Positions 1-9,554 of a DNA stretch of 32,277 nucleotides are shown one piece after another; within the stretch, counting starts at the first letter, position 1; every line of letters begins with the position of its first letter. Source of the stretch: Pelistega indica. Its GTDB lineage: Bacteria; Pseudomonadota; Gammaproteobacteria; Burkholderiales; Burkholderiaceae_B. The translations under genes were made by a program, and so were the position numbers. The notes beneath the pieces were generated by a model. That model was not told the DNA's origin. It made no database searches and saw only the letters and a program-made list of their open reading frames with translations. The stretch is from contig NZ_AYSV01000054.1 in NCBI RefSeq assembly GCF_000506865.1, positions 1-32,277 of the forward strand, read 5' to 3'.

Positions 1-51
1 TTCTTACTTGTTAGTTTTATGGTGTTTTCTTTTAATAATTCGTACTGATTT

Positions 52-1569
52 CTAACAGCTAAAGACATCTCTAAATAAGGGGGGAGGAAAACCTGCACCC
101 CAGACAAATTGACTCAAGCCAACCGCTGTTTCTGCTGTTGCATAAGCGACATCTAAAGATCCATCGGTTTCGATTAGGGGATAAAAAGTCGTTTTACCAC
201 TAATATCGACAACCGCTTTATCAAAAGCTTGAATGAATTCAGTAAAGTCTTGCTCTGCAATGGTTAATCCTGCTGCCATAGCATGACCACCAAATTTATG
301 AATGAGGTTAGGGTGGCGCTTTGATACTAAGTCAAGAGCATCCCTGAGGTGGACATCAGGAACAGAGCGTCCTGAACCACGAATTTCTCCTTCATCACCT
401 GGTGCAAAGGCTAAGGTAGGTTTCCAAAACTTTTCTTTTAAACGTGAAGCAACAATACCGACTACGCCTTGATGCCAGTCGGGATTAAAAATACAAATAG
501 AATGTTTAAGTGTAAAAGAATCACTTTCTATTTCTTCTAATGCCTGCTCGCTCATGTCTTGCTCAATATTACGGCGTGCTTGATTCCATTGATCTAATTC
601 TTTGGCTAGGGATAATGCTTCATCATAGTCTTGGCTAATGAGGCAACGGATACCAATACTCATATCGGCTAAACGGCCAGCGGCATTGATACGTGGCCCA
701 ATTTTAAACCCTAAATCCATACTATTTGCTTGGTAAGGATTTGTTGACGCAACATCAAATAAGGCTCGAATACCGTACTGCATTTGACCAGAACGGATTT
801 TGTTTAAGCCTTGTGTCACTAGAATTCGATTGTTTGCATCTAGTTTGACGACATCGGCAACCGTACCCAAAGCGACTAAATCAGCTAATGAATCCAAACG
901 AGGCTCAGAGATAGTCTGAAAATGACCTCGTGAACGTAACTCACTACGTAAAGCGATTAGGGTATAGTAGATAACACCTACACCGGCTAAGTTTTTAGAA
1001 GGGAAAGTACATCCTTTTTGATTTGGATTGATAATAGCTAATGCATCGGGGAGAATATCACCAGGTAAATGATGGTCAGTAATGAGGACTTCCATGCCAT
1101 ACTTTTTGGCTTCAGCAACTCCATCGACACTGGCAATACCATTATCGACAGTGATCAAAATATCTGGCTTTGGATCTACTCTCTCCATAATCACATTAAT
1201 GACAGCGGGTGATAAGCCATAGCCTGTTTCAAAACGATTAGGCACAACAAAATCAACATTGGCGCCCATCATTCGCAATCCGAGTATCCCTACTGCACAA
1301 GCTGTTGCACCATCGCAATCATAGTCAGCAACAATTAGGAGGCGTTTACCCGATTGGATAGCATCAGCCAAAATTTTTGCCCCATTCGTTACTTGAGAGA
1401 GTAAAGAGGGGGCGATAAGCTGTTGCCAAGATGTTTGCGTCTCAGCAATATCCGATACACCACGAGCAGCCCATAGTTTAGCCATAAAGGGATTTACCCC
1501 TTGCTGGATAAGTTTCTCAGCGTAAGAGGTATTAACGGTACGATTGTTTACTTGGACAGAGACCACCAT
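52..1569 (-). CDS. recJ: Single-stranded-DNA-specific exonuclease RecJ, 3' end disrupted
   Basis: RecJ is a 5'-3' single-strand DNA exonuclease of the DHH phosphoesterase family, acting in the cytoplasm in recombination and mismatch repair. Visible motifs: VADYDCDG (about residues 79-86, the DHH-family motif I), ITDHHLPGD (motif III), GPRINAAGRL, GSGRSV and GGHAMAAGL of the DHHA1 domain. The frame runs into the conserved C-terminal WGAGFPPPLF segment and then stops abruptly after RDVFSC, at 505 aa, whereas family members continue with an F-x-V-x-x-Q-R...H-x-K segment. Those residues are present but out of frame: AVRNQ is in the next frame and RIIKRKHHK is back in the first, so the last ~50 bases carry more than one small indel. 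The start ATG overlaps the end of the upstream gene by 22 bp, so the two are probably co-transcribed and translationally coupled. Identity is certain; whether the 3' damage is real or a sequence error at the window edge cannot be decided here. Confidence 0.93.
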   Translation of the reverse strand: MVVSVQVNNRTVNTSYAEKLIQQGVNPFMAKLWAARGVSDIAETQTSWQQLIAPSLLSQVTNGAKILADAIQSGKRLLIVADYDCDGATACAVGILGLRMMGANVDFVVPNRFETGYGLSPAVINVIMERVDPKPDILITVDNGIASVDGVAEAKKYGMEVLITDHHLPGDILPDALAIINPNQKGCTFPSKNLAGVGVIYYTLIALRSELRSRGHFQTISEPRLDSLADLVALGTVADVVKLDANNRILVTQGLNKIRSGQMQYGIRALFDVASTNPYQANSMDLGFKIGPRINAAGRLADMSIGIRCLISQDYDEALSLAKELDQWNQARRNIEQDMSEQALEEIESDSFTLKHSICIFNPDWHQGVVGIVASRLKEKFWKPTLAFAPGDEGEIRGSGRSVPDVHLRDALDLVSKRHPNLIHKFGGHAMAAGLTIAEQDFTEFIQAFDKAVVDISGKTTFYPLIETDGSLDVAYATAETAVGLSQFVWGAGFPPPLFRDVFSC

Positions 1570-2501
1570 TGCTTCCAGTTGTTTTTGTTATTAAAAATAG
1601 ATTTCACCCACGAATCAGGTGTTAGGGTAACAATTCTATCAAAACCTATTAGTTGAATTTGCTCTATTTCTTTCTGATGAGAATTTAATTGTTCATCAAT
1701 GCTAGGTAAGGTGGCTAACCAAGTCCCCCAGTCTTGATGTAAATGAGGTAAATATAATTTATCTATAATCAATGTCTGGGTATTCTGGTGTTTTTCAGTG
1801 TTAGACAAAGGCTGCATAAAATGATTCAATTGCGCTCCCCCATAAATCCAAGCATGATTGAGTGGTTTTAATCGCTTTTGTTCTCTAGCTTGGTTGACGG
1901 GATGATTAAAAAGAGTCATTTGTACTTCATTTAAGAGTGCACGTAATTCTCTTGGTAGTGATAATTGACGATACCAATCGTTAAGATTACCTGTCGCTAA
2001 TAAACTAGGGCTTGGTAATGGGTGGTTAAAATCAGCTCCCATATCAATTAAAGCATAGCGATGATTGTGGTCTAGAAAAGTAAAAGGTGTTTGTTCAAAA
2101 AGCGATTTAACCGTTTCAAATAATTGCAGGGTCTCACTTTGCTGTGCACCTAGTTCATCATATAGAAACAGACTGGCATTATTTAATCCCATCTCAGCGT
2201 GGCTTAGCTCCATTAAATAAATGTTTTCTGATGGATAAGTGTTAAAATGCTGAGAACTATGGTAAGCGTAAAGAATACCTAAGCCTTTGGCACAATACCC
2301 ATCAAGGTGTTGATAGTGTGCTTTTTGGAGTTGATAGTATTCATAAGGTGTGCAACCGATGGATTCTAAATCAAACCATTGTGTACTGGCAGAATGGGTT
2401 TGTAATAGGCGAGTAAAATGCGGGGCTTGTTTAGGTAAATAAGCCTCACTTTCTTTTGCCATTGTCGTGTGGGGTAATGCCCCTAAAATAATTATTTCCA
2501 T
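1548..2501 (-). CDS. Conserved uncharacterised protein encoded upstream of recJ
   Basis: This 317-aa soluble protein has no signal peptide or membrane segment. It begins MEIIILGALP, like the start of a beta-strand/phosphate-binding fold, and has a highly characteristic block LLNEVQMTLFNHPVNQAREQ followed by PLNHAWIYGGA about two thirds along. From memory, the same block (NEVQM..HPVN.AR....N..W..GG) marks a betaproteobacterial family of unknown function that commonly sits beside recJ and is sometimes annotated as phosphoglycerate-mutase-like or as a putative RecJ-associated regulator. It is the first gene of a two-gene operon and overlaps the recJ start by 22 bp; it is divergent from lolC with only 43 bp between starts. 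A second in-frame ATG (13 codons in) is possible, but the first keeps the conserved hydrophobic N-terminus. No function is assigned. Confidence 0.85.
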   Translation of the reverse strand: MEIIILGALPHTTMAKESEAYLPKQAPHFTRLLQTHSASTQWFDLESIGCTPYEYYQLQKAHYQHLDGYCAKGLGILYAYHSSQHFNTYPSENIYLMELSHAEMGLNNASLFLYDELGAQQSETLQLFETVKSLFEQTPFTFLDHNHRYALIDMGADFNHPLPSPSLLATGNLNDWYRQLSLPRELRALLNEVQMTLFNHPVNQAREQKRLKPLNHAWIYGGAQLNHFMQPLSNTEKHQNTQTLIIDKLYLPHLHQDWGTWLATLPSIDEQLNSHQKEIEQIQLIGFDRIVTLTPDSWVKSIFNNKNNWKQWWSLSK

Positions 2502-2544
2502 AGCTGAAATTGTACCTGTATTTATTTTAATTAGAAGAATTATT

Positions 2545-3822
2545 GTGAATTTACCTTATGAAATTTGGATTGGTTCTCGTTATGCTGGATTGACGAGATC
2601 CAAAGGAAGAGGGAAAAAGCGGGATCGCTTCGTCTCTTTTGTCGCGGCAAGTTCGATGGCAGGGATTGCCTTGGGTGTCGCTGCATTGATTGTTGTTTTG
2701 TCGGTAATGACTGGTTTCCAAGTGCAAGTCCGAGATCGGATGTTATCTGTATTACCTCATATTCAAGTGTATAACCCAGGTGTACCAGCGACAACAGCTA
2801 TTGAGGATTGGAAAAACCTCAAAGAGCTTACGATGAAAAATCCTGAGGTAGTAGGTGCATCTGCTTTTGTGGCAGCAAGTGCCATGTTAGCACGTCAAGA
2901 CTCGTTAAAAGGCGTAGAGATTCGAGGTATTTTGCCTGAATCAGAGGGTGATGTATCAGATTTGCCAAAGCAAATGCAACAAGGGGATTTGGCTTCTTTA
3001 CAACCGGGGTCGTTTAATATGGTGCTAGGGACTAGAGCGGCAGCTCAGTTGGGCGTTGAGCTTGGAGATACCGTGCTAGTGATGTCTCCTCAGGGGTCAA
3101 TGAATCTAGCGGGATTTTCACCAAGGATGCGGCAATTCACTGTTACAGGTATTTTTGCCTCAGGTCATGCTGAATATGATTCAAATTTAGCCTTTATTGC
3201 GGTTAAGGATGCGGCAGTCTTATTTAGAGATTCTGGTATAGCAGGTGCTCGTCTCAAAATTAAAGATATGATTAAAGCACCACAAGTGGCGAATGAATTA
3301 ACGAACAGTTTGCCACCAGGATATATTTTGAGAGACTGGACGTATGATAATCGCACATGGTTTGCAGCGGTCAAAACAGAAAAACGTATGATGTTTATGA
3401 TTTTGGCGTTGATTGTAGCTGTGGCGGCATTTAATTTATTATCTTCTTTAGTGATGTCTGTTAAAGATAAACAATCAGATATTGCTATTTTAAGAACATT
3501 AGGCGCAAGTCCTAAATCTATTGCGGGTATTTTCTTGGTACAAGGCTCTTTGATTGGTATTTTGGGAACCATCATTGGCGTGGGGTTAGGTTGTCTAATT
3601 GCTTATAATATTGATGTGATTGTGCCATTTATTGAAAATCTTCTTGGTACTCATTTTATTGACCCGGGTGTTTATATTATTAATCAATTACCTTCACAAG
3701 TAGAGCTTGATGAAGTGGCAACAGTTGGTATTACATCGTTGGTGTTATCGTTATTAGCAACGTTATACCCAAGTTGGCGTGCGTCTCGTTTACAACCTGC
3801 GGAGGTTTTACGTCATGACTAA
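2545..3822 (+). CDS. lolC: Lipoprotein-releasing ABC transporter permease (LolC/LolE family)
   Basis: Inner-membrane permease that, with LolD, extracts outer-membrane lipoproteins from the inner membrane and hands them to LolA. The 425-aa protein has the family layout: short cytoplasmic N-terminus (NLPYEIWIGSRY), first membrane helix at about residues 30-55 (FVSFVAASSMAGIALGVAAL...), a large periplasmic MacB-like domain, then three membrane helices in the C-terminal FtsX domain (MMFMILALIVAVAAFNLLSSLV; GSLIGILGTIIGVGLGCLIAY; GITSLVLSLLATLYP) and the usual ending RLQPAEVLRHD. I chose the GTG at 2545, preceded by AGAAG, because it gives the family's N-terminus; an upstream in-frame ATG at 2467 would add 26 unrelated residues and overlap the divergent gene. 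Only one permease gene is present, unlike the E. coli lolCDE arrangement, so the complex may be a homodimer or use a second permease encoded elsewhere. Confidence 0.93.
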   Translation: MNLPYEIWIGSRYAGLTRSKGRGKKRDRFVSFVAASSMAGIALGVAALIVVLSVMTGFQVQVRDRMLSVLPHIQVYNPGVPATTAIEDWKNLKELTMKNPEVVGASAFVAASAMLARQDSLKGVEIRGILPESEGDVSDLPKQMQQGDLASLQPGSFNMVLGTRAAAQLGVELGDTVLVMSPQGSMNLAGFSPRMRQFTVTGIFASGHAEYDSNLAFIAVKDAAVLFRDSGIAGARLKIKDMIKAPQVANELTNSLPPGYILRDWTYDNRTWFAAVKTEKRMMFMILALIVAVAAFNLLSSLVMSVKDKQSDIAILRTLGASPKSIAGIFLVQGSLIGILGTIIGVGLGCLIAYNIDVIVPFIENLLGTHFIDPGVYIINQLPSQVELDEVATVGITSLVLSLLATLYPSWRASRLQPAEVLRHD

Positions 3823-4495
3823 TCAAACAGTTTTACAGATTAATGCTGTGACGAAGTCTTATTTCGATGGGACAGAGCATCTTGAAATTTTACGAGGGGT
3901 TGATTTATCTGTCTCTCAAGGTGAAATGCTAGCTATTATTGGTGCCTCTGGATCGGGCAAAAGTACCTTATTGCATATAATGGGTTTATTAGATCAGCCA
4001 AGCTCTGGGGAGCTTTGGATTGATGGTACAAATGCAGCCAAACTGAATGAAAATCAGCGTAGTAAGTTACGTAATCAAAAACTAGGCTTTGTATATCAAT
4101 TCCACCATCTACTACCTGAATTTACAGCATTAGATAATGTGGCTATGCCATTGATTATGCGTAGAGTTTCTTATGCTGAGGCGCGTCAGCAGGCAGAAGT
4201 AGTATTGGGTAAAGTTGGTTTAGCGGAGCGTATCCATCACCGTCCTGGGGAGTTATCTGGGGGAGAAAGACAACGTGTAGCTTTAGCGAGAGCATTGGTC
4301 GCTAACCCTGTGTTGGTGCTAGCAGATGAGCCAACGGGTAATTTGGATACGGAAACAGCGGAGAGTATGTTTAGTTTGCTTAAAGAGGTTAATAAAGAGT
4401 TTAATACCGCTTTTATTATTGTGACTCACGATCCCAAACTAGCGGCTTTAGCCGATCGTCAATTGGTGATGGAGAAAGGCGTATTAAGAGGGTAG
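3815..4495 (+). CDS. lolD: Lipoprotein-releasing system ATP-binding protein LolD
   Basis: ATPase partner of the LolC-type permease. The 226-aa protein has Walker A GASGSGKS, Q-loop region YQFHHLLPEFTALDNVAMPL, signature LSGGERQRVALARAL, Walker B VLVLADEPTGNLD and the H-loop VTHD, all intact. The YQFHHLLPEFTALDNV segment is characteristic of LolD rather than other MacB-type ATPases. The ATG at 3815 lies inside the lolC stop region (8-bp overlap) and has a strong GGAGG Shine-Dalgarno at 3801-3805, so the two genes are translationally coupled. A strong intrinsic terminator follows at 4601. Confidence 0.95.
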   Translation: MTNQTVLQINAVTKSYFDGTEHLEILRGVDLSVSQGEMLAIIGASGSGKSTLLHIMGLLDQPSSGELWIDGTNAAKLNENQRSKLRNQKLGFVYQFHHLLPEFTALDNVAMPLIMRRVSYAEARQQAEVVLGKVGLAERIHHRPGELSGGERQRVALARALVANPVLVLADEPTGNLDTETAESMFSLLKEVNKEFNTAFIIVTHDPKLAALADRQLVMEKGVLRG

Positions 4496-4600
4496 ATAGT
4501 CAGTGATTTATGTGGTTGGATAGGTTTTATCAATTATGCTGAAAGCCTGTCCATTGATATTAATCAAGAGAAATTTATTCACACCCTACGGCTAAGTTCA

Positions 4601-4628
4601 AAAGGTCAGTTTAAAACTGACCTTTTTT
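4601..4628 (+). terminator. Intrinsic terminator after lolD
   Basis: Perfect 10-bp stem AAAGGTCAGT / ACTGACCTTT with a 5-nt loop, followed by a T run (six consecutive T at 4623-4628). It lies between convergent lolD and the hydroxylase gene; the A-rich left flank means it can also act for the minus-strand transcript. Confidence 0.9.
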
Positions 4629-4669
4629 ATGGAAATTATTTCAAAACTGAAGCAAAAAATAATCACTCG

Positions 4670-5851
4670 CTACACTTTAGTTAGCTGACGAGTAATTAGA
4701 TATTTTATGGGTGGGAAGTTATTACTAAAACGCAATACCGCTGAGCGTAATACTTTCACAGGCGTATATTCAGTCGTAAAGAGTTTAACAACTAAGTTTG
4801 TACCATGATACAGCGGTCTTGTATTAAGCATATGTTGACGCTCGTATTTGACTAATAAACTTGGAGAAGCAATATCGTGACCTGCTTTGGCTGCCTCGGC
4901 AATAAGTCCCCCTAAAATCGTCCCACTTTGTAAGCCTAAGTTATAGCCTTGGGCCGTCACAGGGTGCATACCAACAGCGGCATCACCAATGACAGCACAA
5001 GATAAACCATAGAAACGTTGGGCGTGAACACCTACTAAGGGGTAACTGACGATTTTGCCATCTAATGTTATATCGCCTAGCTTATGATTTAGCTGAGCCA
5101 TAATACTTTGAGCGAGCTCCTCAGGGCTTAAGTCAGTAATCTCATGCGATTTATGAGTATCAATTGTGACTACACAGCTAGAAAGATTTTCTTCCAAAGG
5201 TAGGATAGCAAGTGTACGTCCATAGTGGAAGCATTCTGTAGCGGTATGTTCATTAGAAATAGTATGACGCATACGGAAAACATGTACCGTACGACCAAAA
5301 TCATTCATATCAGCACCAATACCCATTTTACGGCGAGTGTTTGAGAAGCGACTATCTGCAGCAATCACCATGCGTGCACTGATCTTGTCACCATTCTCTA
5401 AGGTGACGGTAGCGCCTTGAGTGCTAAGACTCACATCATTTACACCTAAACCATAGCGAATTTGAACATTTTTTTGATCTTTAATGGCTTGATAACTCGC
5501 CTCTCTAATTCGATAATTAGGAATAAGAAAACCTAAACCCTCACCAGGAATGCGAGGTTGGCTAACATCAAAATGCAGTTGATAATCTGAATTACCATTG
5601 ATTACTGTGGCATCTTTTAAAAGGTAAATTTCTTCTACTGGCAGATGATCCCAAATACCCAGCTGCTGCATAATTTGACGAGAAGAATGGGTAATAGCAA
5701 TCTCTCGACCATCAAACGCGGGTGTGCTTACACTACTTTCAGGCTGTTTCTCTATAACTAAAATAGAAACGGGACTATTGGCTAGCGAACGGCAGAATGC
5801 TAAACCAGCTGGCCCTGCACCCACCACAATAATATCAGCGTCAAAAGACAT
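4670..5851 (-). CDS. ubiM: FAD-dependent UbiH/UbiF-family hydroxylase, probably UbiM
   Basis: Flavin monooxygenase of the ubiquinone-biosynthesis hydroxylase family (393 aa). FAD-binding Rossmann motif at the N-terminus: IIVVGAGPAGLAFCRSLANS followed by VIEKQ; second FAD motif GDAAVGMHPVTAQGYNLGL at about residues 280-300. The GMHPVTAQGYNLGL version, rather than the HPLAGQG of UbiH, UbiI and UbiF, resembles my recollection of UbiM, the 5-demethoxyubiquinol 5-hydroxylase of Neisseria and other betaproteobacteria; that sub-assignment is inference. A strong Shine-Dalgarno AGGGAGG lies 6 nt upstream of the ATG. Monocistronic, divergent from tatD and convergent with lolD. Alternative: another UbiH/Coq6-type hydroxylase acting at a different ring position. 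Confidence 0.75.
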   Translation of the reverse strand: MSFDADIIVVGAGPAGLAFCRSLANSPVSILVIEKQPESSVSTPAFDGREIAITHSSRQIMQQLGIWDHLPVEEIYLLKDATVINGNSDYQLHFDVSQPRIPGEGLGFLIPNYRIREASYQAIKDQKNVQIRYGLGVNDVSLSTQGATVTLENGDKISARMVIAADSRFSNTRRKMGIGADMNDFGRTVHVFRMRHTISNEHTATECFHYGRTLAILPLEENLSSCVVTIDTHKSHEITDLSPEELAQSIMAQLNHKLGDITLDGKIVSYPLVGVHAQRFYGLSCAVIGDAAVGMHPVTAQGYNLGLQSGTILGGLIAEAAKAGHDIASPSLLVKYERQHMLNTRPLYHGTNLVVKLFTTEYTPVKVLRSAVLRFSNNFPPIKYLITRQLTKV

Positions 5852-5933
5852 TATGCCTCCCTAATGGGGTTACTAAAAGTACAATATAAATATTTAACAA
5901 TAGCCTCCATTTTAACAAATTGCAACGATAACC

Positions 5934-6749
5934 ATGCTAATAGATACACATTGCCACTTAGATGCCCCAGAATTTGATAGTGATCGCCTAGACGTTATTC
6001 GTGATTGCCAAGTATCAGGCGTTGGTGCTGTAATTATTCCTGCGGTATGGCGTGAAAATTTTGTCACGGTAAAAACATTAGCCCATCAATTTCAAGGAGG
6101 CTACTACGCCCTTGGTATTCATCCTATGTATGTACGCTATGCCAAGGATGAGGATTTGCAAATATTGGATCAGACAATTGAAGAGGCTTTACAAGCAGAA
6201 GATGAACGTCTGGTGGCGGTAGGAGAGATTGGGTTAGATTATTTTGTACCAGAAATCTCATCAGGATTGGAAAAAGAGCGACAAGAATTTTTTTACCAAC
6301 AACAAGTAAAGATGGCAAAAAAGTATGATCTTCCTGTGCTATTGCATGTGCGTCGATCTCAGGATCGGGTACTTAAATATTTAAGACAATATGATGTGAG
6401 AAAAGGTATTGCTCATGCGTTTAATGGTAGCGAGCAACAGGCAAAAGCCTATATTGAACAGGGTTTTTGTCTTGGGTTTGGAGGAACAGCAACATTTACC
6501 CGTGCTTTACAAATTAGACGATTAGCTACTGAATTGCCCATAGATAGCTTAGTATTGGAAACGGATGCACCTGATATTCCACCTGCATGGTTAAGCAAAG
6601 ATAATCCACGAAATAGTCCAGCTTTTTTACCTCAAATTGCTCAAGTAATAGCGAATTTGAGAGGAATTACACTGGCTGAGCTCTATGAACAAACAGCTAT
6701 AAATGCCCAAAGAGTATTGCCTCGTCTAAAAAATCATTGTCATATGTAA
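5934..6749 (+). CDS. tatD: TatD family metal-dependent deoxyribonuclease
   Basis: TIM-barrel metallohydrolase of the TatD family, 271 aa, the usual length. Metal-ligand motifs are visible: THCHLD at residues 4-9, the glutamate in VGEIGLDYF, LLHVRRS, IAHAFNGS, and ETDAPDIPP with the catalytic aspartate near the C-terminus. The family acts in 3'-5' DNA/RNA processing and DNA repair. Ribosome binding site upstream of the ATG is weak. About 80 bp separate it from the divergent hydroxylase gene. Confidence 0.92.
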   Translation: MLIDTHCHLDAPEFDSDRLDVIRDCQVSGVGAVIIPAVWRENFVTVKTLAHQFQGGYYALGIHPMYVRYAKDEDLQILDQTIEEALQAEDERLVAVGEIGLDYFVPEISSGLEKERQEFFYQQQVKMAKKYDLPVLLHVRRSQDRVLKYLRQYDVRKGIAHAFNGSEQQAKAYIEQGFCLGFGGTATFTRALQIRRLATELPIDSLVLETDAPDIPPAWLSKDNPRNSPAFLPQIAQVIANLRGITLAELYEQTAINAQRVLPRLKNHCHM

Positions 6750-6901
6750 AGTAGCTTATTACGGTAATATGCCGCTATCTATTTCAGATGCAATAGTAGG
6801 GATGAAGTAAGCGATTTAGTTGCTACGTACGGAAAAATCCTATTGGATACTTCTATCCACTTACCCCTATGCTCTTATATAAATTCACCTAAGATAATCA
6901 A

Positions 6902-6928
6902 TTGACTATGCGAGTTAAATGGTATAGC
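6902..6928 (+). promoter_or_regulatory. Putative sigma70 promoter for comEC
   Basis: TTGACT at 6902-6907 and TATAGC at 6923-6928 preceded by TG (extended -10: TGGTATAGC). Spacer of 15 bp is short, but an extended -10 can compensate. Nothing else is evident in the 215-bp gap after tatD. Confidence 0.45.
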
Positions 6929-6976
6929 CAGAGGGTATTTCTATGCTGTCTTTTTTTGGCTTAGGTGATGATTGAT

Positions 6977-9509
6977 ATGCTGAGTCTATTTCTGGCGGGA
7001 ATGATTCTTGGTTTTTTTGCCGTACAACGCTTAACAAGCTTACCTACAACCATGACTCTTTTGTTTGGATTGTTGAGTTTAGCTGTCATATCTTATGGTT
7101 TGTATTTTGACACTATCAATAAGTATTTTTTAGAAAAAAATCCGTTAATCCCAAAAATAAGAGAGGTTAGAGAATATTGCTGCACTCACCAAGGATTAGC
7201 CACTAGATTTCCCTTGTTAAATAGTTTTTTTAGCTTCTTATTGGGGGTGAGTGTGGCAGTTTGTTATGTGCTTTTGCTAGCATATCCTCGCTTATATAAC
7301 CAACTTAGTGACAACTATGATAATAAAGTCACTACGTTAGATCTCTGTGTAGTGAGTCTAGCTACCTATAGGGATGATTCAATAGAGTTTGATGCTGAAT
7401 TACTATCGCCGATAAAGGGTATTCCTTCTACTATTAGAGTGCTGTGGAATCTATCCTCTACGTTTGATTTGTATCAATCGAAAAAGGTAGCTACGAAGCC
7501 GACATTAAGACCGGGCGACTGTTGGAGAATGAGTTTACGACTTAGAAAGCCAAATACCTTGATGAACACAGGAGTGTTTGATAATGAGACCTACCTTTTT
7601 CAAGAAAATATTCGAGCATTGGGAACGGTGAAGCAGACGCCTGAAAAATTAGCGATTCAACAGCTAGGGTTTAATACGTATATTCAGGCTGTCCGAGATA
7701 GGGTTAGAGAGCGTATGCAAGCCTATTTACAAGGTAAGCGATATGCAGGTGTGATTCAAGCCTTGGTGATAGGAGACCAACAAGGTATTGCACAAGCGGA
7801 TTGGCAGCTATTTAACCGTACTGGAATGACTCATTTGGTGTCTATTAGTGGCTCTCATATTACGATGGTTTCTAGTCTTGCCGTAGCGGTGAGTTTAGTC
7901 TGTTTCAAAAGAATACGGTATAAGCGAAAACTACTTGCTGATTATGTCGCCCTTAAGTCTTTTGCCTTAGGAATAGGTGTTATTGTTGCTTTATTGTATT
8001 GTTTATTAGCAGGCTGGGGGATTCCTGCTCAACGTACTTTTTTGATGTTATTAATTTTTTTATATAGTGGAGTTAAGTAAACGAAAATTTAGTTCGATTT
8101 TTTTATTATTGTTAGCAGCGGTAATTGTGTTATTGCTTGATCCTTGGGCAATATTAACTACTGGCTTTTATCTGTCATTTGGGGCGGTGGTTATCTTATC
8201 TATCATGGTAAACAAACTTAAACAAACACATCACAAGAAAAATACTCGAGTCAGTCAAGTTTGTTTTTTTATCAAGGAATGGTTGCTGTTGCAAGGTATC
8301 ATAACCATAGGAATGATGCCTTTTTTAATCCAGTTTTTTCATCAGGTATCTTTAATTTCTCCTATCGTCAATAGCTATGCCATTTTAGTAGTAGGGTATT
8401 TAATTACGCCATTAGCGTTGTTGTTAGGTATATTCAGCGTATTAAATCCATGGCAAACACTTAATCAGTGGGTCGCTGATACCTGTCATCAACTATTGGA
8501 ATGGGTGATGCAATTAAGTAGTTACCTAAGTGAATTTACTTGGGCAGTTATTGATGTGGGGGAATTACCTGAGTGGATTAACGTGTTAAGCGGGATTGCT
8601 TTATTGATTTACTTGATGCCCAAGGGTATTCCTTATGCGCGATTAGCACCGATTTATTTTATGCCGAGTTTTTTATTTTCTCCACACAGCTTACAAGAGG
8701 GTGAGTGGCATATTCGAGCGTTAGATATTGGCCAAGGGGGAGCCATATTGATTCAGACCAAACATCATACGATGTTGTTTGATACTGGTTTGCGAAGCTC
8801 ACCTCATTATGAGTCAGGAACAAGGGTGTTAATTCCTTTTCTTAGGGCTCAGCATATACGTTCGTTGGATGCGGTGGTTATATCGCATGCTGATTTAGAT
8901 CATAGTGGTGGCTTATCAAGTTTAGTGGAAACTATTTGGTTAGAAAAGGTATTTGCCTCTTTTCAAGTTAATCGTTTTATTGATGAAGAGGAGAGCCGCT
9001 TGGGAAAAATCATTAGTAGCAAAAACCCACAATTAATGTATCAGCAATGTAAAGAGGGAGTGGAGTTTGAGTGGGATCAGGTAAGGTTTCGTTTTTTAAA
9101 TAAAGCTGAGCAAGCTACTATTCCTATTAAGTCTAAAAATTATCAAAGCTGTATTTTATCTATTGAAGGGAAGTATGATCGTGCGCTATTGACGGGCGAT
9201 ATGCTACAAGAGCAAGAGCGTATGAGAAATTGGCAACATTACACCTTGGTGCAAGTGCCACATCATGGCTCCAAAAGCTCATCAAGTGAACACTTTATTC
9301 AACAAACAGCAGCGAAGTATGCTTTTGTGCAAACGGGTTTTTACAATAGTTACCATCATCCCCATCCTATTATTGCGAAAAGATGGATTGCTCATGGTAG
9401 TCAATTTTTAAATACAGCCTTAACAGGAGAGATATTATTTGCATCCACTTATTTAGGTTTTCATGTCAGTCAATGGAGACAGCAACAACGACGATATTGG
9501 CATCGATAA
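6977..9509 (+). pseudogene. comEC: DNA internalisation competence protein ComEC/Rec2, single-base frameshift
   Basis: Membrane channel for transport of single-stranded DNA into the cytoplasm during transformation. Two frames make one protein: the first (to 8080) holds the N-terminal soluble domain with W/R-rich OB-like segment (PGDCWRMSLRLRKP) and the start of the Competence domain (VSISGSHITMVSSLAVAVSL, then AGWGIPAQRTFLMLL); the second (8067-9509) continues directly with LLLLDPWAILTTGFYLSFGAV, more membrane helices, and the C-terminal metallo-beta-lactamase-like domain (LDIGQGGAILI, SHADLDHSGGL, LTGDM, VPHHGSKSSSS). The break lies in a run of seven T at 8055-8061; six T would join the frames into about 843 aa. 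Start ATG 6977 is preferred for the AGGTGAT ribosome binding site at 6963-6969; GTG 6965 and ATG 6968 are alternatives. All other conserved segments are intact, so sequence error or a very recent mutation is likely. Confidence 0.88.
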
Positions 9510-9522
9510 ATACTGACATTGT

Positions 9523-9530
9523 GGTATAGT
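9523..9530 (+). promoter_or_regulatory. Extended -10 promoter before hydrolase-rnm operon
   Basis: TGGTATAGT, a near-consensus extended -10 element just downstream of the comEC stop and about 25 nt before the hydrolase ATG; no good -35 at normal spacing. It suggests the hydrolase and downstream genes can be transcribed independently of comEC. Confidence 0.4.
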
Positions 9531-9554
9531 GAATAAAAACTATGGGAGTAAAAA

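Noticed and set aside
3165-3575. 136-codon antisense frame inside lolC
   Set aside because: It is fully inside a conserved gene, on the opposite strand, with no family resemblance; a chance open frame.
8055-8080. Programmed ribosomal frameshifting in comEC
   Set aside because: There is no stimulatory hairpin or classic heptamer evident, and comEC is not known to use it. A homopolymer indel is simpler.
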